From: Filobasidium wieringae | Taxonomy: Eukaryota; Basidiomycota; Tremellomycetes; Filobasidiales; Filobasidiaceae | Assembly (NCBI GenBank): GCA_001600055.1 | Contig: BCIV01000009.1 | Location: forward strand, 838,311-902,310 | DNA length: 64,000 bases | Direction of reading: 5' to 3' | In this document: one piece after another, positions 47,366 through 59,277 of the stretch | Layout of the letters: each line of letters starts with the position of its first letter | How positions within the stretch are numbered: the stretch's first letter is position 1 | Translations under genes and position numbers: made by a program | The notes under the pieces: model-generated | Database searches by the model: none | What the model saw: the letters and a program-made list of their open reading frames with translations, nothing else | What the model was told of the DNA's origin: nothing

Positions 47366-50188
47366 ATGCCTTACAACCCCCTCCCCTCCGCTTCTCTCTC
47401 GCAACAATCCCCCACCCCCTCCACTCCCATATCAACGAATACACGTAATATCCCTCACGTTCTCCAGATAAACGATCTCTCATTCTCCATCCCCCGCTCG
47501 CGCCGCTCGAAGAAGGAACGTCAGCACGGTCGGAAACTCATCTTGGACCATGTTACACTCAAAGCTAGATCGGGGAGATTGACCGGTACGTCACTCTAAG
47601 TGTTTCTAGAGCCGGGCTTGAGCTTGCGTGTTAAGACGTTTTGAGGGTGTTGGGGTAGCGCTGGTGGGGCCTTCGGGATCCGGTAAAAGTACGCTATTGG
47701 AAGTTCTGAGCGGGAGGAAGGGGTTTGAAGGGGGATCGATCTGGTTGGATGGGAGGGAATCGAGAAGGGAAGAATTGAAGAGCGTTTCGTACGTCCACCT
47801 CCCAGCCCCATCCCTATCTCCGGATCAAACCAATAAACCCCGATCCTTAACAGCTCGTTGGTCGAACAAGAAGATCATTTCCTCCCCACCCTGACGGTCA
47901 AAGAAACGATCAGCTTTTCCCTCCACCTCTCCCACCCCCATAGCACCCCCTCATTCCGTTCCTCCAGGGTAGATTCGGTGATCGCTTCTCTAGGATTACA
48001 AGCAGTCAGGGACCAGAGGATCGGGGATTCGGTAAGAAGAGGGATCAGTGGGGGGGAGAAGAGGAGGGTAGGGATCGCTTGTGGTTTAGTCGGGTTTCCG
48101 TCAGTCCTTTCATCTTGTTCGATTGCGGAATGGGTTTTTACGGGGCTGAGCGGGGGGATGGGATTGTGTTAGAAAGGTTTTGTTCTTGGACGAACCTACT
48201 TCCGGGGTACGCCGTCCATCCTCACTCTTCTCATCTCTACTTTTCTTCTTACTAACCACCACCACTACCACCACCCCCGAATCACAGCTAGATTCAACAA
48301 CAGCCAGACAGATAATCCATTCCCTCTCCCGGTTCGCTGCCACTCATGGGACAGTGGTCATCACGTCCATCCATCAACCGGGGTACTCTACGTGGAACCT
48401 GTTCGATTCCTGTGTCCTCCTGAATAAGGGAAAGGTTTGTTATGCGGGGGAGACGCGGGGGTTGGAAGGGTTTTTGAAATTGATTAGCGTGCAGGTGAAT
48501 CGGCATGTAAGTCGGGACTACGGGGATAAGCTGGATGAGGGTTGAGGGTTGACCTTGACCTCTTTTTTTTCTTTTTCGAGGGTGTAGGTTTTACCGATAG
48601 ATGCCGCTATGGATATAGTCAATTCCAACTTCGACTCCACTCAAACCTCTTCCAGCTTCGTCTCTCTGCCCGCATCATCGTATACCAGCATCAACCCCGT
48701 CAATGCGGATCTCATGAGTAATCTACATAACGCTAGGAGAACGACCTCTTCCCTGATCGACGATACCGGATCGATCAAGTCTATCGGTACGGATAAAGTC
48801 GAGTTGGATCCAAGGGAGGAGATCGATCGGCGAGAAAAAGGTAACAAGGTCAGGGTTCTGATGAGACAGACGATCATCCTCAGTCATCGAACCGCACTCA
48901 ATTACTCCCGGTTGGTATCGATCCCCTCCTTCCCTTCCAGCTCCCGACTGACGGTCCTCACTTATAGGAACTTGCTAGCGTACGGGATCAGGTTCGCCAT
49001 GTACGGTGGGATGGCGGTGATGATGTCCGTCATCTGGGTTCGTCTAGGTTATAAAGCTAGTACCATCAACGATCGGTTGTCGGTGCATTTCTACGCGGTG
49101 AGTCCTAAAGTCTACCGGGGGTGGAATTGAAGGACTAAGACTGGTACGAGGGACAGGTGGCTTTTCTTTCGTTCATGTCCGTCGCGGGGATCCCGAGCTG
49201 TGAGTTGGCCGTTTCATTCCTGAGCAAGAGAGCGAGTTGATTCAAGCAATGGCTCGTTTCAGTCCTGGAAGAAAGAGCTTTGTTCAAGAAGGAAAGGGCC
49301 AACGGGCTTTATGGACCTTTACCTTTCCTCCTGGCCAACACGCTTGTGAACCTTCCATTCCTGTTCGGCTGTTCCGTGTTCTTCACCATCATAGCCTATT
49401 GGGGTATTGTGAGTCTCTAAACTCCTCGCGGCCTGCTTTGACGCGGCGATTCGACTGATACACCATCGCACTAGGGTTTACATCCAGGCGCGGCCCCTTT
49501 CTTCCGTTACTTGGGATTCTTGTTCCTCGCCATCATCACTGCAGAGACGCAATCCGTCCTCGTAGCAGGTCTCATTCCGATCTTTGTGGCTGCTTTAGCG
49601 GTTGCCGCGTTCTTGAACGGGTTCTGGATGTCTCTCGGAGGATACTTGTAGGTCGAGTTCAAGACATGCCTTTTCTACCTGCTGATCACTCCTTTGAGAA
49701 TATTAGTATCAAGTATATAAGTCTACCGCATTTCTGGAAGGTATCGTTCCATTGGTGAGTTTCCAAGCGATGAGGATTTCGCGACCCCTGACTCACGAAT
49801 GGATTGCCTCGATAGGATGGACTACCAAACATACGCGTTTGCGCTGTTGACGAATTCAGACCTCGACGGTCTCGTCTTCGATTGCGACAAGCAGACCTGT
49901 CCCTATCCGTCCACAATGGATTCCTCTCAAATTTCAGGCCAAGACGTCTTGACCGCGCTAGATATGGATGATATCTCGTATGGGAAATACGGTTAGCACT
50001 TGGCCCGACGGTTCGATCCTTTTGATCTCGCTGATGATGTTCCCTTGGTTCTAGCCGGGATCTTGATCTCGATCTTCGTGATCTATAGGATCATGTGAGT
50101 TGACTCGGCAGGCGCCATGATAATGCTAGTACAACTCGAACTGATCCCCCTTGCGTTCAGGCTATACTTGACTCTTAGGTATTTGTAA
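47366..50188 (+). CDS. ABCG-family half-transporter
   Basis: White/ABCG-type transporter, one nucleotide-binding domain followed by one membrane domain, needing a partner for function. Fourteen exons: 47366-47585, 47659-47788, 47854-48099, 48173-48206, 48288-48506, 48588-48910, 48968-49097, 49157-49199, 49263-49408, 49475-49647, 49707-49754, 49816-49991, 50055-50094, 50161-50188; total 651 residues. Walker A is GPSGSGKST (about 77-85), Q-loop LVEQEDHFLPTLTV, signature ISGGEKRR, Walker B KVLFLDEPTSGLDS, and the H-loop SIHQP. Membrane segments start after RNLLAYGIRFAMYGGMAVMM and end with the last helix ILISIFVIYRIMLYLTLRYL. FHWMDYQTYAFALL matches the conserved ABCG segment before the large outside loop, which here has several Cys (VFDCDKQTCPYP). 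Substrate unknown (sterols, lipids and xenobiotics are typical). Confidence 0.93.
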
Positions 50189-50736
50189 TTTCGGAACCAA
50201 TGTATTATACGTAGCGATTGCCTAGCGCATAATAGGGAAGGCACATCTTAGAACTCGCTATCTGATTCTATGTACCAACTCAAACGATATGATTACCCGA
50301 CAGACGGTCTCTCCATCTAATCTGATAGCGAACGGTATCGCCCGACACCCGTACGATCTTGGCGGAAGAAAAGTCGGGCGCGTTTCATATGGCTTGGCAT
50401 CCGCGAAATCCGTACGAGAGTCGTTCGTTCGGGCCAAGTGAGCCAACTTTATGATACATCCTACGCTAGGATGTAGTCGGACTGGAACATTCTTGATCGA
50501 GTGCAGTTGTGATGGGGGATCCTGATATCGCTAGCCAAGCCAAGCCATTGTACTCAAATCCTAACCTTTCCACGGACCGACGAAGAGGCTGTTGAAAGAA
50601 CAGTCAACGGACAGGTAGAGATATATAAGAGTGGCCACTAGAGGCAATATCATTTGGCTATTCTACGTACAGTCATTCAATTTCCACTCATACTGTCTCA
50701 GCTACCTCTTTTACAAAGGTACTTAGAACCAAGAAA
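50189..50736. other. Intergenic region upstream of the BIM1-like gene
   Basis: About 550 bp between an upstream plus-strand stop and the next plus-strand start. A TATATAA-like string occurs at 50624-50631, about 110 bp before the ATG, and could be a TATA box. Nothing else seen. Confidence 0.45.
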
Positions 50737-51815
50737 ATGCTCGCCACCACTTTCATCACCCTGCTCTCCGCCTTGCCCTTGATGGCATCGGCCCAGTCTA
50801 GTGAAGCGAGGGCTCCAGTCTGTGAGTATCACCCTTATCATGACCGATCTTGAATTTTGCTGAGCGATAGTGTACCACTTGATCCGTAGTGAGTTTCATT
50901 CACCCTGTAAGTTGACGTTGATTCGCGAAGGGATGCGCGACTCGCGCTTACCTTATGACATTCACGCAGCCCGGTCGAGGTTCTGCCTTTGAGACTGCTA
51001 GTATGGATCCCTGTGGAGGATACGAACTTGGCGGACGTCTTGAGTATCCTATCAGTACGTCTGTCCTTCCTCACGTTCTGAGCATCTCTCTGATCAGAAC
51101 TTGGATACCTCGCCGCAGCCGGGGGAGATATCTCCTTGGCCGTCTCCCGTGACGCCCGCGATCTGACTTACGCATACTCCACCTCCTCTGACCCTCAGGC
51201 GGCTTCCGATTTCACAGCGTTCTCCAAGACGGACCAAGTCCCGTTCTCCGGTTCGAGCTGTTTCGATGCTCCTGACTTTACCGGTTCTGGACTCGAAGTC
51301 GGACAGAACGTCACTTTGCAGTTGAGCTGGAACGCCGGGCCGAGGGCCAGTAAGGGATATATGGTGAGCTTTCGTCTCAATTCTATCTACCCGGCCGTCC
51401 CATCAAGCTGAAACGTACCTGTAAGTGCGCCGACCTGATCCTCGTGGAGCCTGCGACGTTCGAATCCCTCAACCGCAATTACACCTGTTCAAACACCTAC
51501 CGTTCCACCCAAACCCGTTCCTCCGCCAACCCATCCCTCGGCTCCATCCAAGCTGCTGCCGCGGCGAGTTCCGCTGCGGCTCACGCTCAAGCGTACGCCG
51601 AGGCGTTCTGGCAGTACGCGCCTGGTGGATTAAGCTTGGCCGGGGCCGGAGGGATCGGGGCAGGGGTCACGCTGGGGGTCGTGGGGTTGGTCTTGCTACT
51701 CGGATGGATGAGTGGGGCTGTCGTTTTTGGTAAGAGGAAGACTAGGCAGATGGGGGACGATGAGGATAGGATCATGAGGGTCAGTTCACCGTTCCACCCC
51801 CATGGTACGGCTTGA
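50737..51815 (+). CDS. BIM1-like (X325-type) secreted/membrane protein
   Basis: Cell-surface protein of the fungal BIM1-like copper-acquisition/X325 family, which is related to copper LPMOs but not known to cut polysaccharide. Exons 50737-50821, 50890-50906 (17 nt), 50970-51054, 51119-51363 and 51426-51815 give 273 residues. A signal peptide MLATTFITLLSALPLMASA is followed by SFIHPPGRG, DPCGGYELGG, LEYPITGGDISLAV, SSCFDAP, GQNVTLQLSWNAG and YMCADLILV, all in family order with the disulfide cysteines. An Ala-rich, Ser-rich stalk then leads to one membrane helix (AGVTLGVVGLVLLLGWMSG) and a short basic cytoplasmic tail (KRKTR), instead of a GPI signal. In copper-binding members the mature protein begins with His; here the predicted cleavage leaves QSSEARAP, so that ligand seems absent. 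Confidence 0.82.
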
Positions 51816-52640
51816 TGGCTGGGCTGATCTGTCGCGTAAAAAGGAAACCAAGTCCATCTCCTCATCCGTCTGAGTCCCCGTCATCCCGTCGATGGACGAT
51901 ACCCACCGAGCCTTCCTTTCGAACGTTCGAGTTCGAAGAGAAAGACCCGGCTTGTTTACTTGGAATGGCTCTCGAGTAGTAGCGACTCATAATTTCGTTT
52001 GCCTGCGGGCGACTTGTGTAGAAAAGTCTCATTATGTGAAAAACATCGACCATTGCTTGTTTGCGAATGATCCCTGCCACCCGACTCGCGACTCTCGACT
52101 CTCGAACCCCATCCCGGCCAACCACCTGACCTAAAGGACCCAACGCATTCCAACGGGTCCCAGTGAGGAATTCGAGAGACGAGAAACCTCCCGAGCGGGA
52201 ACGCGCCGGTCTTTCTCCTTTGCCTTTTCCTTTTGCTTCCCGTTTTACGTGGGTAGTGGCTGTCCGTTGTTCTGACACGGGGCAGGGAAGTGGGTAATGT
52301 GAGTAGAGTATAGGGTATACGGTATACGGTATACAAGTGGACGGTCGGTAGCTCGGTAGGGACCTTAGGGGCAAGACCTGATCCCAGACCGGGAGGTGGG
52401 TGGGAACGGTCGACAAAGAGGGACACGTCGACGGACGCGATAGATAAGGGATGAGGGAAAGTTCCACGTCGCTCGTTCATTCTCAAACCTCACACCCGTG
52501 GCGATCATCTACCGTCCTCTATTCCCTTGTAATCATTTCATTTCATTGTCATTCCATACAAATCAATTTCCATGCATCCAATCCAATCCGTTCAAACCCG
52601 TTCAATCCTTGTCTGTGGTGGTTGTTAAAAGGAGAGACGC
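51816..52640. other. Convergent intergenic region
   Basis: About 825 bp between the BIM1-like gene stop and the Hsp12 stop. Contains three perfect tandem GGTATAC units at 52314-52334. The open frames here have no ATG start or recognisable content. No gene seen. Confidence 0.45.
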
Positions 52641-53003
52641 TTAGGCGGCATCACGGTTGGTAGAGTCACCAGAGACGGCATCGCCGATCTTCTGGGTGGT
52701 GGACTTCTCCTGCTGTAAACGTCAACGGGGAGAAGGTTAGTGGAGTGCAAAGAGGGAAGACGGGCAAGGGGAGGGAGGAAGACGTACCTGGGGCTGAACG
52801 GCGGAAGCGACAGAGTCGAGGGTTCCCTTGACGTAGTCGGTGGCCTGCTCGACGTAAGCTGAATCGTGCAAACGCAAGACGTGGTAAGCGGTACGTTCGT
52901 CAACAGAAAAGAGAGGGGGAGTGGGAGACGAACACTTCTCAGAGTCGGGCTTGATGGCGGAAGAAGCCTTGTCACCGAGAGATTGACGACCCATGTCAGA
53001 CAT
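52641..53003 (-). CDS. HSP12: Hsp9/Hsp12-family small heat-shock protein
   Basis: Three exons on the minus strand, 53003-52934, 52858-52788 and 52712-52641, encode 70 residues, a little shorter than yeast Hsp12. The protein is hydrophilic with the family pattern: MSDMGRQSLGDKASSAIKP, KSYVEQATDYVKGTLDSVAS, then QEKSTTQKIGDAVSGDS. Yeast Hsp12 is unfolded in solution, becomes helical on membranes and is strongly induced by heat, osmotic stress and stationary phase. Exon 1 ends with the unusual donor GTTCGT; the join gives the conserved KSYV. The upstream region holds a perfect ATF/CREB site. It is divergent from the Mbp1-like gene. Confidence 0.92.
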
Positions 53004-53189
53004 TGTGAAAAAGTTTGTTGGTTGGTTGGTTGGGGTTGGGTAAGGTGTAGTGGGTGCTTGTGCGTTTGGTTGAGAGAGAGGAAAGGGTCGAAGTGAAGAG
53101 CGAGAGAGGGAGGGGGAGAGGATGATGAGACTATATACTCCTCCAGCGGGGAGGGTGTTGCGGTGTTGATGCGTACGTGTAACCGGTAT

Positions 53190-53197
53190 TGACGTCA
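53190..53197. promoter_or_regulatory. Perfect ATF/CREB palindrome upstream of HSP12
   Basis: TGACGTCA, the full consensus site of Atf1/CREB bZIP dimers, about 190 bp upstream of the Hsp12 start codon. A half-type TGCGTCAT follows at 53199-53206. An Atf1-like factor is encoded at 39.7-42.7 kb. Also within reach of the divergent Mbp1-like gene, 366 bp away. Confidence 0.65.
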
Positions 53198-53418
53198 TTG
53201 CGTCATTGGGGAATGATCCGCAGCGCTATGTCGTCACCGGCGGGTCACAAGTCACAGTTGGGCGACCTTCGGATGGAATTCGTGGCGGGGCGTCTGGCTG
53301 TGTCGGCGCCGAATGTGTCAGAGTGGATTGGCAATGCGGTGGGCGGTATGACACGTCATGAACGCCAGTGGAACTGAAGTTGATAACAGCTCTGCAGCTC
53401 ATCAATCTGAACGCGCTC

Positions 53419-53424
53419 ACGCGT
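53419..53424. promoter_or_regulatory. MCB box upstream of the Mbp1-like gene
   Basis: ACGCGT, the exact MluI cell-cycle box bound by Mbp1/Swi6-type complexes, 139 bp upstream of the Mbp1-like start codon. Flanked by near-matches ACGCGC at 53411-53416 and 53434-53439, a clustered arrangement typical of MBF targets. Confidence 0.55.
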
Positions 53425-53562
53425 TTGAAGTGAACGCGCTCGATTGATTGAACAGCTGAACAGCGATTTCAACCGGAACTCGGCCTCAGCGATACTCTTG
53501 AACCCTCCTCACACCACCAACACCAACACCACCACCTCGACCTCCCTCTCCCTGCTACAGCA

Positions 53563-56500
53563 ATGTACGCAGTCCCACCACACTCGATCCCTCTCTTCCC
53601 AGGGGACCCATCCACTGCCACCCATGCCACCGTATACGCTACCGCTTATTCCGATGTCAGTACAGTGCACACACCCTCTCTCTACCTCGATCCGACTCTC
53701 GATCGTCTGAACTGCTTTACAATCCGTAGATCCCCGTGTTCGAAGCGATGGTTAGGAACGTCGCCGTCATGATGCGGAGATCGGACATGTTCGTCCCCCG
53801 TCACTCCCCTTCATCCCGGACGTATCGCTGACAAGTAACCTCTCTCGCTCTCTCTCTCTCTCTCTGTTTTGTCCTCTTTCCCCTCCGATGACCCTGTCTA
53901 CCACCCAACCAGGTGGTTAAACGCCACCCAGATCTTGAAAGTAGCAGGAGTCAACAAGACCGCCCGTACAAAGTACCTCGATAGGGAGATCAGTAAGGGC
54001 GTCCATCAGAAGATCCAGGGCGGGTATGGGAAGTATCAGGGCACTTGGTGAGTTTCGACCTCTGACCGCACTCGGGATCCGATCGGGTTGGGTTGGGTTC
54101 GGCTGGGCTGGGCTGAGCGGATGACTGGGAAGAATGGCGGATCGACGGGTTCACGTTCCCCTTGTCCTACACGATCACTGACCTACTCCGACCACTTTCC
54201 CCTTTCCCTCCACGATGACAGGGTCCCCTACCAAACCGGGGTAGATCTCGCACGTTCGTTCGGCGTTCTCAACCTGCTCGAACCCGTCTTCTCCCTCCAA
54301 GCGCACGCCGCTCAGTTGCCTTTACAGACCCCTTCCCTCGGTGGGTATTCGTTGGGGACCGGAGCTGGGGCTGGCGCGGGGCATGGGTCGGCAGGGACCG
54401 GACAAGGGGGGCTGATGGGACAGACGGGGGATGGGTTCAGTACGACGGGACGGACGTTGGGGTTGATGAATTCCAGTTCTGGGTCGGGGCAGAACCTTGC
54501 CCATTCCCATTCCCATTCCCATTCGCTTGGGCATGGCCACGGGCACGGGCATGGACAAGCGCAACAAGGTCAGGGGGAAGGGATCAGTGGACCGTTCACT
54601 ACGACGACACTGGAGAATACTTCGAGGGGGAGGGGGAAGGGGGGTTCTGGGCTTGTTACCGGACAAGCTCAGGCTCAGGCTCAGGGTCAAGGTCAAGGTC
54701 AACATCCTATCGGACAAGTTCAGGGGAGGTTGAATTTACCTCCACAACAACAACATCCGGCTTACGAGATCATGCTCAATCCCGCCACGCATTCGGGTCA
54801 ACAGACCGATTATCGGACGCAACACCCGGGGTACTACCCTGCACCCACTCAACAACAACAACAACAACCACAACCGAGCGCGATCCCTTCTCACCTCGTA
54901 CCGGGAGGCTTGAAACGTTCTTATTCCAACCTGACCGGGGGGACGGGGGATGGGGTGGTGGACGTCTATGGTTCTCTCGATTTCGCACAGTCTCCTCAAG
55001 GGGCACAGGGGACCGTCGGGTTCGGGGAAGGAAGACCGGGGAAGAGGAGTAGACCGGATGATCCTTCTTCGAACGAGTATATCGACGGGTACCCCGGATC
55101 TTCGGGGGCGGCGTCGATGACGGACGAGAGCGCTGGGACTCGACTGGCCAATCGACCCGAGCGGCCCGGGGGGGAAGACCCCAGCCTGGTCCAAGCGGTT
55201 GGGAATAGTAGGGCCAAGTTGTTGGCGATCTTCGAGGCGGGGGAAGAGGGCGAGGTCGATTTGGATACGTTCTTGCTCCCCGTCGCGTCCAGGGAGGGGG
55301 GTGTGAGGGGGAAGAGGAGGGTGGTGGATGATGATGGGATTACGAATATGGAGGAGGACGAGGACGAGGAGGAACTCGGGCTGGGGATGGAGGAGGAAGC
55401 GGTGGAGGTGGATATCGATCAGGTCATCGATGATAGAGGTCATACCGCTCTACACTGGGCGGCGGCGCTCGCGAGGGAAGGTATCATCGCTCAACTCATC
55501 AAGAGAGGCGCGGACGTGAATAGAGGAAACTTTAATGGGGAATCTCCCCTGATACGGGCCATCCTCACCACCAACAACGCCGAACGAAACTCCCTGGCGA
55601 ACCTCTTGGAGGCTCTGGGGGGATCGATGAGGACGGTGGATTGGCAGGCGAGGACGGTACTCCATCACGTCGCCCTCGTCGCGGGGATCAAAGGTCGTTC
55701 AAACTCGGCCAACTATTACATGTCCACCCTCCTCGAGTGGTTGGCGAGGAACGAGTCCGTGACTCTGGATTCGACCACGACCACGACGACGACGACGACG
55801 ACGGGGGGGACCGGGTCGTTGAAGGCGTTCGTCAACGCCCGAGACGCTCAGGGGGATACGGCACTGAACGTCGCGGCCAGAGTGGGGAATAAGAACTTGG
55901 TCAAGCTCTTGTTGGACGCCGGGGCGGATCCCGCTAGGGGGAACAAGATGGGGCTGAGACCTGTGGATTACGGGTTGGAGGTTCCTGTGAGTCTGGTTTG
56001 GTCGTGAGGATAAGTTGATGAGGGGTCTGATGCACTGCGAATGACAGGGTCTGGAGATTGTCAATGGGTTTGCCAATCAGCCCATCGCCGATCCGTTCTC
56101 ACAGGAACCTTATACCAAAGGCAGCGATCTTTTACAACGTGAGTTTGGCATGGTTACTATGCAGTGCGTGTACCGTGGCTAACGCGGTTCCGGACGGCTC
56201 AGGACTATCGACTATGATCCAACAACTCAACAACGACTTTAGACAGGAAATCGGGACGAAACAGAGCAACCTCGATCAGATCCATGCTCAAGTCGTACTG
56301 GTCACTCGGGAACTAGCGGAAGAACGTAAGAAGATCACCGCAGCTCAGAACCTCGTCTCCGAGGTGGAAGCGGTACAACAACGGGTATACAATCTGGAAC
56401 GGGTCGTACCGCTGGAATCGGCTTTCGAATGGTTCGCAGGTCAGGACCTGATCGAGGAGACGGATGGTCCTGTGGATCCCGTCGTCGACCTATCCCAGGA

Positions 56501-56828
56501 GCAACCGGCCATTCAATTACGCAGGATAAGAGCTTGGCAACAACGGACCGAGGGGATGATGGAGAAGAAGATGCAAGCCATTCAGCTGGCAGAAGCGGAT
56601 AAACTGATGCAGTACCGCAAAATCATCGCTACTTCTGTAAAAATGCCCGTCGAGAAGGTCGACGAGGTAAGTCCGACATGAGTCATCAGCGGCATATATC
56701 GATTCCAGCTGACCGATACCTTTTCTCAGCCACTGCTTGATCAACTGACGAAAGCTATCGACACGGATGGGGTACAGCTGGAAACGAGCAAGATGACCGC
56801 CTTGATACAGCGTGTCAATGGCGAATGA
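53563..56828 (+). CDS. APSES/ankyrin transcription factor, Mbp1 type
   Basis: DNA-binding subunit of an MBF/SBF-like G1/S complex. Exons 53563-53655, 53730-53788, 53913-54047, 54222-55986, 56048-56138, 56203-56666 and 56730-56828 give 901 residues. The APSES (KilA-N) domain spans about 25-115: [76 protein letters not shown] long Gly/Gln/His-rich linker follows ([16 protein letters not shown], poly-Gln). Ankyrin repeats lie about 500-685: [35 protein letters not shown], then [20 protein letters not shown] with an inserted poly-Thr run. The C terminus is helical ([19 protein letters not shown]) and should bind a Swi6-like partner. Intron 2 contains a CT microsatellite near 53850. The MCB box upstream suggests self-control. 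Confidence 0.92.
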
Positions 56829-56910
56829 TCAACCTGTAAAAAGCGCTCTTGATATAATAACGTTGTATGGTCTCGCTCGACAGAGGTATGTATATTATTA
56901 TTTGCATGGC

Positions 56911-59001
56911 CTAGAACGCATCCACGTCCATGAACAAATGGAACGATCGAGAATACGATCCTGAGGCGATCGTCTTCCCATCCGACGATACGTCTACGCT
57001 CATCACTTTACCCTCATCCGTCTTCAACGACGACAGCATCTGCCAGTCATCTGCGCTCCATAGCTTCACAGTGTGGTCGAATCCGGATGACGCGAGATAG
57101 AGTCCGCTTCGACCGATGTTCTGTACTTTCGGTTTGTCCTCCTTGTCGCCACTTGCATCGATGTCCATGGCCTCTGGCCTGACTCCGTTCGTGGTAGACT
57201 CGGCCTGCACCAAGTGCGCCTCATCTGCAGAACGGAAGAACCGTACGTCCGAGACGGAAGACTTGTGCGCGGGAATGTTGTAAGCGACTTTCAGGGCTCG
57301 GATGTCCCATATCCGCATGGTATCGTCTCCCGAACCGGCAGCGATTTGGTATCTGATTCGAGGACGTCTCAGTGGCATATTGTATTTGTCAACAAGTGAG
57401 AGGACTTACCCGTTCGGTGCGAAATCCAAAGCCAGGATCTCTCGCACATGACCGTCCAATACCATCGCCGTTCTACCCGTCCGCAAATCCCATACTCGAC
57501 CGATAGCATCCCATCCACTAAAAGAGGTATTTGCGGTGAGTGATTGCAATAACATCGAAGAAGCCGATTCACTTACCCAGACGCTGCTAACGATCCATCG
57601 TCCTGGAAAGCCAGAGCAAAGACCTCTTTCGAATGCCCTTCCTGGATCAACAGCTCTTTCTTCTTTTCCACGTCCCATAATCTCCAGGTTCCGTCATACG
57701 ATGCCGATCCTACGTAGTTACCAGATGGATGGAACGCTACTCTTCCTACTCGTCCCTGATGTCCTTCTAACGTGGCTAACGATCGTTCACTGCATTGATG
57801 ATCGTCAGATTGAGATTACATCAAACTGTCAACACGCATAGACTCACCTTCCTAGCGACCATAATTTCACCAACCCATCCGCTGCACCCGTTGCGAAATT
57901 GACAGCATCCTCACTTTGCGTCAGAGTCGCTTGAGGATGCCAAGCCACACCTCCCACTCGATCACCGTGCCCTCTATATGTCGTTTTCAGGTTACAGCTG
58001 GGCATATCCCATACCCTGGCATTACCCGTCCAGGAACCGGTCAAAAGGAGTTTAGAGTTGGGTGAGAATCGGACAAGGGAGACGGGTCGGTCGTCTCCAA
58101 TTTGAGAACCGAGTTGAGTAAATTTCTGCAAGACAGTTGTGTTGGTACGTATGGTTGACAGCGTAGTGCTTGTATACTTACCTTCAACTCCCCGTATACT
58201 TGTTTTCTCGATTCGATGATTCTGCTCAAGGGTAATTTTGATTCTTCTTTCTGCCTCGCTATCCGCTTTCGTGCACTTTGCGTAGAAGATCGTATTTGAT
58301 CAACTGCTATATCATTTAACTTGAGCTGAACAGGAACATACCGTCTCAGTGAGAAATCCGCAATCTTCCGTCGAGCCAAAAGCAGATCTTCTGATCCTGG
58401 AGTATAGAACTCTTCTTCTCTCTGCCATCAACGCTCGATGAGCTCTGATCTGCGATACGCCGAGCAAGTATTACTACTAACCTCTTCGTCAGAACTGTCC
58501 GAAGATGCGTCGCTATCCGCATCTACCTCCATATTCCCTGTGAGACCTCTTGCCTGATTGATTTGTCCTAGAACATATTTCAATCGTTCTCTTCGATCGC
58601 CAGGCTGAATTATTTAGTTCGATCAGTAAAGATGGGTTTGGGACGGCCGAGCTAGACTTACTCCTTCTCCGAATAAGGTCGCAGGTTCGCCCATCTCCCG
58701 AAGCTTTGCTATCACCTGTCCATTATCTGTTGGGACCGCCATAGTTCTAGCAGCCTTCCTTCTGTCCAGCTCGGCGAGCACGGCAGCTGCCTCAGCTCGC
58801 TGCCGCTCGAAACCCTCTCCCATAGAGTAGTCCACATCTTGAGCTACGGTTTTTGAAGACTTGCATCAGTCGACCAGTAGGTTCACGCATCGTATGATAT
58901 ACTCACCAAGATCTTCAATGTCAAGTCCGTTCTATGGAAGGCTGTCAGCCTGAGCATTTGATAGTAGAACGAGGAGAGTTAGAATAACTCACATTCTCCA
59001 T
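56911..59001 (-). CDS. PRP4: U4/U6 snRNP splicing factor Prp4, WD40
   Basis: U4/U6 di-snRNP protein needed for tri-snRNP assembly. Nine exons on the minus strand: 59001-58993 (nine bases, MEN), 58931-58907, 58843-58662, 58604-58482, 58421-58182, 58125-57848, 57789-57577, 57517-57410, 57352-56911; total 539 residues. The diagnostic splicing-factor motif is complete: [18 protein letters not shown] directly followed by [14 protein letters not shown] across an exon join. A coiled basic region ([20 protein letters not shown]) leads to seven WD40 blades from about residue 255, e.g. [74 protein letters not shown] and [17 protein letters not shown]. The last blades contain an acidic insertion (GDKEDKPK). 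Convergent with the Mbp1-like gene, with 82 bp between the stops. Confidence 0.95.
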
Positions 59002-59277
59002 GGTTGGTGATAGAATAACACTCTTCCTACTGGCCAGCTTCGACAAGGCCCGTTGACTGATCAAGGTGGGAGATCAGTAAGGAGAGGATAAGTAGAAGGT
59101 CCTCAACATCGAAATCCCGGACCTTCGCGCTTCGAAATGAGGACTTGCGCGGAATCATAAAGTTGAGATTCGTCAACCCATGCATATCTAGCAGCTATTA
59201 CTTCGAACTTTTACATCCTCTAACTGTATCTGCTCGAGCAGAATAAAGTATACACCCGATTGAAAGGATAACTTAAC

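Noticed and set aside
46562..47599. 345-codon plus-strand frame overlapping the ABCG start
   Set aside because: It begins at a non-ATG codon and crosses the divergent promoter; only its last part, from the ATG at 47366, is family-like.
51862..52486. Two overlapping minus-strand frames of about 200 codons
   Set aside because: No ATG start, no recognisable domain, and simple-sequence content; probably chance in a GC-rich gap.
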